From NCBI GenBank assembly GCA_902773395.1, contig CACYEJ010000470.1, positions 1 to 5,006 on the forward strand: a stretch of 5,006 bases of DNA, written 5' to 3'. The notes beneath the pieces were generated by a model. The model saw only the letters and a program-made list of their open reading frames with translations. It was not told the origin of the DNA and did no database searches. The translations under genes were made by a program, and so were the position numbers. Each line of letters starts with the position of its first letter. Position 1 is the stretch's first letter. Positions 1 through 5,006 of the stretch are shown in pieces. The DNA is from an uncultured Ruminococcus sp. (GTDB taxonomy: Bacteria > Bacillota_A > Clostridia > Oscillospirales > Acutalibacteraceae).

Positions 1-1866
1 CAATGGGTGAAAACCGAGTGTAAGATTCCAGCCACGTTTAGCATAAATGTTGTACAAGCACTTCTCAATGATATATGGCATCGGTCCATAAAAAGCAAAT
101 GAAGCCGAGAATAAATCTTTGAGCAAATCAATGTGCTGTTGTGGACTTACTCCCGGAAGAATGTAAAACGGGTTAATGCGAATGCAGTTTATTTCAGGAC
201 GACCGAGTGTACACACTGTCACATTGTCCTTGCTTAAATTACGATATTCCTTTTTTGCAGGCTCAATTACTAAGAACGGTTTATTCGTAGTCTCTAAAAT
301 ACGCTTTACGCTGTTTGTTTTTCCACTACCAGTAATGCCACAAACAAAGGTATGCTTATTTAATTCGGCATCACTTAATCCGAACGGCATATTTCTTATG
401 GGCTTTTCGTACTCACAAACAAAACCAATAGGCTTCTCCATTGGGGCAGGAATGTAATTAAGTGAGTATCCACGCTGTTCCTCAATATTAAAGCCAAATG
501 TAGTATCTACGGGGATATTACATATTCCACATATCTCCTCAGAAGTCACAAGGCTCAATAATGGACTATCAATATTTGAGGAGAAGAACCCTTCGGGAAT
601 CATAAGCTGCTGAGTATGTATCTTGCTTGTAGGGCGTTTATTGTCCGATAGCCTGTCTGTATAGGAAAAGACAACAGGTGGTAATATTTCAGGAATGCCT
701 GAAGCCATATTGTTGTATAGGCTTCCCTGAATAATTTTGCTTGCAATTTCGCTATCAGAAGAAAAAGATACAACGGATTCCCACATACCTATGTTTCTGC
801 CGATTTTAAGCCTTTCAATAAGCGACTCTGCCATTTTCATCATTTCTAAAGCGAAACCGTTTTGAACATCGCCGGAAATTGATTGGTTTTCACTGATAGA
901 CGAAGTTACAGCGTCACTGTATCCCTTAGATATGCTGTGAGAAGTACCCTTAGATTTACTCTTATTGAAACTAAGTTGTTTACCGACTATTAACCCAACT
1001 ATGCCACCACCAATTGCCCCTACAATGTTACCGATGATTGGTATGGGCGTTCCTATTGCGGCTCCTAATGCAACTCCTGCTGCCGCACCTGGCAATGCAG
1101 CAGAAGCATTAACTCCTCCAGTTTTTTGAACACTTGTACCATCGGTTTCATGGTAATCCTCAGAGTGCGATTTGCTATCGGTAGTTCCTTCCTGATACGA
1201 CAAAGTTCGCTTAGATATAGCAAAGCATTCGTCTTGTATCCGTACAGCTTCATTGATTTTTTCTTGGATACGAAATTCATCAACGGGCTTACACATTACC
1301 ATTATTGTATAGCTCATACCATTAAGGCTGCGAATCATAGCCGAGAGGTCTTTCCTTTGAAACTCTCCATCAACTTTCAAGGCAGGCGTTCCGGTAATAC
1401 ACCCTACATACCTATCTTTGTCTTCAGAAGAATTATTGATTTTGGGGTTGGTAAACCTCTGCTTGTATTCTTCAAGCTTTATACCTGGGAGTAAGCCCTC
1501 TAATACAATCTTAATTGTTGAGTCATCAGACTGTGGAGCAACACCAATCACAAGAGAAACAGAGTTGCCGTCACTTACTATTCCATAGCAGACCTCTTGC
1601 TTAATAGAATAGGCGGTAGTAAAAAGTTGTTGCATCTTTTGAGCAAAATAGGCAAACTTATCCTCAACATCATATACCTTGCATTCACTTATTCTGTAGA
1701 ACGTAAACGAATTCAGCAAATCAAGGGAGTTCTCTTGTGGAATCTCTGCCACGGACTGACTATCTACACAGTATGCAGGATAAAAGCAACTTACAAAATC
1801 AGATGTTAAAGCACCTAACTTGGCTGTATCCTGCTTAAACTCCTGTAATTCGTATTTATCAGCCAT
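1..1866 (-). CDS. HerA/FtsK-type P-loop ATPase with hydrophobic Gly-rich insert (partial, 3' end outside window)
   Basis: This reading frame starts at ATG 1866 and stays open for 622 codons to the left edge, so the C-terminus, including Walker B, is not visible. Residues 1-250 form a poorly recognisable N-terminal domain. Residues 254-295 are a Gly/Ala/Ile-rich hydrophobic stretch flanked by Ser/Thr/Lys-rich segments. The ATPase core follows: Walker A GITGSGKT at 510-517, then VIEPAKKEYR at 533-542, NPF at 565-567, His578 in a QQHIDLLKDLF context, YGPMPYIIEK at 593-602 and GW at 612-613. I recognise this motif order from HerA-like (DUF87-type) bacterial ATPases, which form hexameric rings and pump DNA or drive partner nucleases. 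The start is preceded by GAGAGG seven bases upstream and lies 3 nt after the preceding stop, implying translational coupling. The hydrophobic insert suggests membrane attachment. The family call is firm; the substrate is unknown. Confidence 0.88.
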   Translation of the reverse strand, partial: MADKYELQEFKQDTAKLGALTSDFVSCFYPAYCVDSQSVAEIPQENSLDLLNSFTFYRISECKVYDVEDKFAYFAQKMQQLFTTAYSIKQEVCYGIVSDGNSVSLVIGVAPQSDDSTIKIVLEGLLPGIKLEEYKQRFTNPKINNSSEDKDRYVGCITGTPALKVDGEFQRKDLSAMIRSLNGMSYTIMVMCKPVDEFRIQEKINEAVRIQDECFAISKRTLSYQEGTTDSKSHSEDYHETDGTSVQKTGGVNASAALPGAAAGVALGAAIGTPIPIIGNIVGAIGGGIVGLIVGKQLSFNKSKSKGTSHSISKGYSDAVTSSISENQSISGDVQNGFALEMMKMAESLIERLKIGRNIGMWESVVSFSSDSEIASKIIQGSLYNNMASGIPEILPPVVFSYTDRLSDNKRPTSKIHTQQLMIPEGFFSSNIDSPLLSLVTSEEICGICNIPVDTTFGFNIEEQRGYSLNYIPAPMEKPIGFVCEYEKPIRNMPFGLSDAELNKHTFVCGITGSGKTNSVKRILETTNKPFLVIEPAKKEYRNLSKDNVTVCTLGRPEINCIRINPFYILPGVSPQQHIDLLKDLFSASFAFYGPMPYIIEKCLYNIYAKRGWNLTLGFHPL

Positions 1867-1869
1867 AGT

Positions 1870-2481
1870 TTATCCTCTCTCTTTAATCTCAGCAACTGCC
1901 TTATCATAATAGTTATCAACAGAGTCCACCCAAGCAAGCAGAGATTTTTTTACAGAAGCGTAATACTCATTGATAACAGTATCAATATTGCTTACAGAAG
2001 ATGATCCTCCGTTGTTTTTAAGCACAAACGCCATGATTCCTGCGATTACAGCAGCAATGACAATAGGGATCCAACTTTTGAGAGTGATGCTTACGATACC
2101 ACCCACTACAACTACTGCTCCCGATGCCATCATCTTGTTGACATCGGAATTGCTTTTTTCATAATTGATCTCACTGGGGACAGCAAAATCAAACTTCTTG
2201 GTAAGCTCGGTCAAAATATCCGCACCGTAGAAAGACGCTTTGTGGGCACTATCGGTAAAATATTCTTCAGCAAGTGTGTGAGTCATCATCATATTGTAAG
2301 CACTTGACAGGATCATCTTGCTTTCCGGTGTCAATTTGCTAACGGTCATATTCGTTACCTTTTCAAGCAACTGTTCGCCTGATATACCATTGCTTTTTGC
2401 CTTTATCGTTTCTTTTTTTAAGCCATCAATGAGCTTGTCAACATAAGTTTCAAGTTTCTTCTTATCTTCTGTTAACAGCAT
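1870..2481 (-). CDS. Small protein with central two-helix membrane hairpin, unknown function
   Basis: I do not recognise a family for this 203-residue protein. Residues 1-100 look mostly helical and charged, with a Lys-rich amphipathic start (KKKLETYVDKLIDGLKKE). Two hydrophobic stretches lie at about 117-134 (Gly/Val-rich) and 137-154 (Ile/Ala-rich). They are separated only by KSW, so they would form a tight membrane hairpin. A short Gly/Ser linker (158-164) leads to a helical C-terminal tail with Tyr and Lys (166-203). There is no signal peptide, so both ends probably face the cytoplasm. The ATG lies inside the last 20 nt of the dynamin-like gene in another frame, with GAGGAG 10 nt upstream. 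Its stop is 3 nt before the ATPase start. The position between two NTPases suggests a membrane anchor or adaptor, or possibly a pore-forming effector; this is inference from layout and topology. Confidence 0.87.
   Translation of the reverse strand: MLLTEDKKKLETYVDKLIDGLKKETIKAKSNGISGEQLLEKVTNMTVSKLTPESKMILSSAYNMMMTHTLAEEYFTDSAHKASFYGADILTELTKKFDFAVPSEINYEKSNSDVNKMMASGAVVVVGGIVSITLKSWIPIVIAAVIAGIMAFVLKNNGGSSSVSNIDTVINEYYASVKKSLLAWVDSVDNYYDKAVAEIKERG
1874..1879 (-). promoter_or_regulatory. Ribosome binding site of the ATPase gene
   Basis: GAGAGG lies 7 nt before ATG 1866 and is made from the last codons (Glu-Arg-Gly) of the small membrane-protein gene. It is a weaker match than the other two sites in the operon, consistent with re-initiation by ribosomes finishing the preceding gene. 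Confidence 0.65.
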
Positions 2482-4516
2482 ATTTACTCAACTCCTCTTT
2501 CAATGAAACAACTCTCTTAAGCTCAGATTCTGTAGCTTCAAGTTTTTTCTTCAAATCCTCAACATCCTGCATTCGTTTTTCATTGCTTTCCTTGTTTTCA
2601 AGCAATTTCTTATATTCTGATTCCAGTTCTTCTTTGTGTTCGGTTAGTTTTTCAACATATACCTTTCGACAATTAGAAATATAAGACATAACGTTGTTGA
2701 TCATGGTGGGGATAATCTCATCATTAAGCCTGTCACGAATACTATTGGCTACAATAGAAACGTGTTTTTTCCACAGGTGATATGATTTAGTAGTAGTGCT
2801 TTTTGAAAAACTCCGTCCTGTTGTTACCTGTCTTGTTTCAGTAGCATCTTTTTCAGCGGATGCGTTAATTTGGTCGAAATCAGAAGCAGTAAAATTCGGC
2901 TTGAAAGCATCTGCCGGAATCATCGATGGATCATCTGTATACTGTATTAACTTATCATTGAACTCAGCGATTATCTGTTGAGCAATTCCATTCCTAAACG
3001 CCAAAGCGTTATCTACTGCATCTAAGGTCATCTTTTTCATTTGAAGGAATGTATCATCATTTATTTGAGATTCTGACAGTTCACAAAAGCTGTCAATTTT
3101 GGCTTCATATTCTGAACGTTTCTTTTCTGCCTCAGCCATAATGATGCCTTCACCAGTAATATTATCGGTATATTTTCGGTATATCTCTCCTATTCCTTCA
3201 TTTATTTTTATAAAAACCTCGTCAATTTCTCTCTGCTTTTGGAGTATTCTATCTTCAAGTGCTGCAGGATCATCGATATTCTCCTGAGCAATTCTAAGTG
3301 CCTCCTTGAAAATTGTTTTATATCTTGCATACTCCTGAGCAAGATTCTCTAAAAACTCAACCAACTGAATGTACTGAGCGACTCTTGCAAATCTTTCAAG
3401 GGCATTCTGTACTCCAGGGAAATTAGAGAGTTCCTCCATCTTTTCCTCAAATCTCACAACATCGCCTTTTGATTTAAGCCAACACTTACTTGCCGGAGCA
3501 AAATCGTTACCCGCTTCTTCAAGTTCCTCAAAGAATTCATCTATTCGTTCTTCAGTGCCAAGTGTAAGACATTTATTAAGAAAAAGCTGAATCTTGCTGT
3601 CAACAACGATTATCTTGTCCTCGATAATATCATTCTTGTACATCTCAATCGCTTGCTCTTTCAAGCTTGCTACTTCGCTTCCTGTAAGATTAGACTTACC
3701 AGTAAGAACAAGAAACAGTGAGTCACGTTTTCTATCACGGCAAGTGTTTCTCATAAAGTTCATAAACGAGGAAGATTCCAAAGCCTGTCCGCTTAAAGAC
3801 TTTACAAAAATAATAGCATTAGCCTCAGTGATATAGTTTTCAGCTATAACACCAACATTTCCTCCAGCGCCAACCCCAGGACTATCAATAATCGTGATAC
3901 CTTTCATTTCTTCAGGAAGCGGATAGGTAATATCCATCTCAACAATAATTTTCCCCCAATTTGCGGAGTTCTCGGCAATATATTCACGAATGATTTTTCC
4001 GTATTCAGCCGGATCAATGTTGTAGATATTGTCTTTCTGTTCTTCTTTTATAAACTCAACAAGAACGGATTCAGGGATCTTCTTGCCTCTATACTTAATC
4101 AACAACTCGTTATTTATTGTAGTAACGGGGATATTCCTGTACTTGTCAGAAATAGCGGCGTGATCTTTCAGAAATTTCTGAATCTTGTCAATTCCTACTA
4201 TCGTTGATTCGCCACCTGCTGCCGTTGTAGCAATTAACTCGAAGTTTTCACCTCTATGTATTTTGATTATTGCACTCGTACACTGTCTAACGTCCATCGG
4301 AACAACTTCTTTGCCGAGGTAAGCGTTGATAAACGTAGACTTTCCACTTTTAGCTTCTCCAAGAATCATAAGATTGAAGATTTCAGCACGAATCTTCTCA
4401 GCCTGAGAAGAAATACTGTCATTCACAGGCTTGCCTGCAAGGTTACACAGCTTTACAAAGCTATCATAGATAGCAAGAACCTGTTCCTTCTTTTCTTTAT
4501 AACTATTTACAATCAT
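2462..4516 (-). CDS. Dynamin-like large GTPase
   Basis: The product has 684 residues from ATG 4516. The GTPase domain shows G1 GEAKSGKST at 53-61, a G2 candidate Thr80 in QCTSAI, and G3 DSPG at 211-214. The G4 position is atypical, TGKSN at 272-276 rather than T/NKxD, and VVDSK at 304-308 resembles the G5 region of bacterial dynamin-like proteins. Residues about 420-560 are helical, as expected for a stalk. A basic Ser/Thr-rich patch with aromatic residues (568-584) could be a membrane-contact loop. Residues about 615-680 form a Lys/Glu-rich coiled coil. No transmembrane segment is present. Dynamin relatives bind and remodel membranes using GTP. The frame extends 41 codons further upstream to a TTG at 4639, but that codon lies in the promoter -35 box, whereas ATG 4516 has AAGGAG 9 nt upstream, so I use 4516. 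First gene of the operon; overlaps the next gene by 20 nt. Confidence 0.93.
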   Translation of the reverse strand: MIVNSYKEKKEQVLAIYDSFVKLCNLAGKPVNDSISSQAEKIRAEIFNLMILGEAKSGKSTFINAYLGKEVVPMDVRQCTSAIIKIHRGENFELIATTAAGGESTIVGIDKIQKFLKDHAAISDKYRNIPVTTINNELLIKYRGKKIPESVLVEFIKEEQKDNIYNIDPAEYGKIIREYIAENSANWGKIIVEMDITYPLPEEMKGITIIDSPGVGAGGNVGVIAENYITEANAIIFVKSLSGQALESSSFMNFMRNTCRDRKRDSLFLVLTGKSNLTGSEVASLKEQAIEMYKNDIIEDKIIVVDSKIQLFLNKCLTLGTEERIDEFFEELEEAGNDFAPASKCWLKSKGDVVRFEEKMEELSNFPGVQNALERFARVAQYIQLVEFLENLAQEYARYKTIFKEALRIAQENIDDPAALEDRILQKQREIDEVFIKINEGIGEIYRKYTDNITGEGIIMAEAEKKRSEYEAKIDSFCELSESQINDDTFLQMKKMTLDAVDNALAFRNGIAQQIIAEFNDKLIQYTDDPSMIPADAFKPNFTASDFDQINASAEKDATETRQVTTGRSFSKSTTTKSYHLWKKHVSIVANSIRDRLNDEIIPTMINNVMSYISNCRKVYVEKLTEHKEELESEYKKLLENKESNEKRMQDVEDLKKKLEATESELKRVVSLKEELSKYAVNRR
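2492..2497 (-). promoter_or_regulatory. Ribosome binding site of the small membrane-protein gene
   Basis: GAGGAG lies 10 nt before ATG 2481, inside the last codons of the GTPase gene. It supports the start that gives the 20-nt overlap, and translational coupling of the two genes. Confidence 0.75.
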
Positions 4517-4525
4517 ATTATAATT

Positions 4526-4531
4526 CTCCTT
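4526..4531 (-). promoter_or_regulatory. Ribosome binding site deciding the GTPase start
   Basis: AAGGAG lies 9 nt before ATG 4516 and is the best Shine-Dalgarno match in the leader. The in-frame ATG at 4549 has only a weak AGG-containing stretch before it, and the TTG at 4639 lies in the promoter, so this site fixes the start at 4516. Confidence 0.85.
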
Positions 4532-4610
4532 CTGGCAAAAATACAACATAATACACCTGTTTCCAACAGCAAGACTGTATTGTATACGCCGAGCAGATAT
4601 ATATAGATAT

Positions 4611-4639
4611 ATTATACCATGTTTTGTGTGAAATATCAA
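4611..4639 (-). promoter_or_regulatory. Sigma-70/SigA-type promoter of the three-gene operon
   Basis: The -35 box TTGATA (4639-4634) is one base from consensus. It is separated by exactly 17 bp from a perfect -10 TATAAT (4616-4611), which is preceded by TG one base upstream (extended -10). The expected transcription start is near 4604, giving a leader of about 88 nt before ATG 4516. A very A+T-rich tract upstream (about 4653-4700), with alternating A and T runs, could act as an UP element. The region between (4640-4652) shows no obvious operator repeat. Confidence 0.85.
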
Positions 4640-4693
4640 TCTGAAGTAGGTAGTTTTAATAATAATTATTTATATCTACAGTATAATTTATAG

Positions 4694-4744
4694 AAAAAAT
4701 TACAATAAGGCGATATTCTCTTATGTAGAGAATACCGCCTTATT
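4694..4744 (-). terminator. Rho-independent terminator of the upstream small gene
   Basis: Arms 4704-4720 and 4728-4744 form a 17-bp stem around a 7-nt loop. In minus-strand RNA the one non-Watson-Crick position (4713/4735) is a G-U wobble, while in plus-strand RNA it would be an A-C mismatch. Six U residues (4699-4694) follow the stem in the minus direction. Both points orient it as the terminator for the gene ending at 4826. It would also shield the operon promoter downstream from read-through. Confidence 0.87.
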
Positions 4745-4825
4745 AACTATAATCGAAAAATCATGTAGAATCATAAAAATCAAGAGTTGTAACAAGTACC
4801 CTCACGAATGTTATTCCACAGTAAT

Positions 4826-5006
4826 TCATTCCATTGATTCTATGATTGTCCCTATGCCATCCTTGAAGCCTGCCTCGTATGCCGCCCTCATATCCTCGCC
4901 AGCAGTTTCGCTTTGCAGATCACAGAGCTTATGAAACATATCGAGCTGTTCCTCCGACAGCGACTTCTCAAACAACTCACACTCCTGCTTCCACTCCTCA
5001 GAAACC
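4826..5006 (-). CDS. C-terminal part of a small DUF6809-like protein (5' end outside window)
   Basis: An open frame enters at the right edge (first full codon at 5005) and runs 59 codons to a TGA at 4826-4828. The visible protein is acidic and helical. It contains the stretch FEKSLSEEQLDMFHKLCDLQ, then a helix with AAYEAGFKDGIG and the end IIESME. The layout of a 'LSEEQ...' helix followed by a 'YxxGFxxG' helix near the C-terminus recalls the DUF6809-type small proteins common in mobile and accessory regions of Clostridia; their function is not known. That match is from memory of the pattern only. Its codons (CTG, CTC, GGC, GCG, GAG) are richer in G+C than those of the downstream operon. The terminator at 4694-4744 lies about 80 nt after the stop and separates it from the operon. 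Confidence 0.72.
   Translation of the reverse strand, partial: VSEEWKQECELFEKSLSEEQLDMFHKLCDLQSETAGEDMRAAYEAGFKDGIGTIIESME

Larger units (their letters stand above)
4517..4825. other. Intergenic region: terminator, promoter and operon leader
   Basis: These 309 bases hold no supported gene. From right to left they contain about 80 nt of plain A+T-rich spacer after the small gene (4745-4825), the terminator hairpin and U-tract (4744-4694), a very A+T-rich stretch with a 10-bp palindrome AATAATTATT (4661-4670), the promoter (4639-4611) and the untranslated leader (about 4604-4517). The leader has a weak possible stem-loop at 4550-4581 and no recognisable riboswitch. Confidence 0.75.

Noticed and set aside
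176..457. Plus-strand open frame of 93 codons at the left end
   Set aside because: It lies opposite the Walker A region of the ATPase gene, whose motifs fix the minus frame; the plus-strand product shows no motif.
1065..1283. Minus-strand open frame of 72 codons inside the ATPase gene
   Set aside because: It is in a different frame from the 622-codon ATPase frame, which runs through without a stop; no ribosome binding site is evident, so it is neither a frameshift product nor a separate gene.
1126..1494. Plus-strand open frame of 122 codons
   Set aside because: It is a shadow of the ATPase N-terminal domain, with no ribosome binding site and no recognisable domain.
4256..4606. Plus-strand open frame of 116 codons covering the operon leader
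   Set aside because: It is antisense to the GTPase P-loop and the leader; the sequence has no domain and no ribosome binding site.
4661..4670. Palindrome AATAATTATT upstream of the promoter as an operator
   Set aside because: It is A/T-only and short, in a tract of extreme A+T content, and more than 20 bp upstream of the -35 box; it cannot be told from chance.
4704..4744. The long hairpin as a mobile-element end or an attachment site
   Set aside because: The G-U pairing and the U-tract on the minus strand explain it as a terminator, and no transposase or integrase is present.
4756..4782. Direct repeat AAAAATCA at 4756-4763 and 4775-4782
   Set aside because: It is eight bases long in A+T-rich spacer with no further copies nearby; chance is sufficient.

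Overview
The window is A+T-rich bacterial DNA. Strong AGGAG-type ribosome binding sites, a near-consensus TTGATA-17-TATAAT promoter, very tight gene packing and a small DUF6809-like protein upstream suggest a Clostridia-type Firmicute (Ruminococcaceae/Lachnospiraceae/Oscillospiraceae style). That placement is an inference from gene style, not a species call. All real genes lie on the minus strand, so the window reads from right to left.

Layout in the direction of transcription: (1) positions 5006-4826 hold the C-terminal 59 codons of a small protein that resembles the DUF6809-type accessory proteins. (2) Positions 4744-4694 form a long hairpin with a U-tract, which ends that transcript. (3) Positions 4639-4611 hold a strong promoter with an extended -10, followed by a leader of about 88 nt. 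(4) A three-gene operon follows: a 684-residue dynamin-like GTPase (4516-2462), a 203-residue protein with a hydrophobic hairpin (2481-1870, overlapping the GTPase gene by 20 nt), and a large HerA/FtsK-type ATPase (1866 to beyond position 1) whose first 622 codons are visible. That last gene is open at the left edge and is the largest coding block not closed inside the window.

The three operon genes are coupled by a 20-nt overlap and then a 3-nt gap, so they very likely act together. The GTPase has P-loop and DxPG motifs, an atypical G4 site and a long C-terminal coiled coil. The small protein has two adjacent membrane-spanning stretches. The ATPase carries a Gly/Ala-rich hydrophobic segment between its N-terminal domain and its P-loop domain. 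Together they look like a membrane-associated machine that joins dynamin-type membrane remodelling to a HerA-type DNA or protein pump. Dynamin-like proteins (LeoA/Eleos) and HerA ATPases (with Sir2, DUF4297 or NurA partners) are each known from antiphage systems. I do not recognise this three-gene combination as a named system. A defence or conflict role is therefore a reasonable hypothesis but is not shown by the sequence. No RNA genes, CRISPR arrays or insertion sequences were seen.
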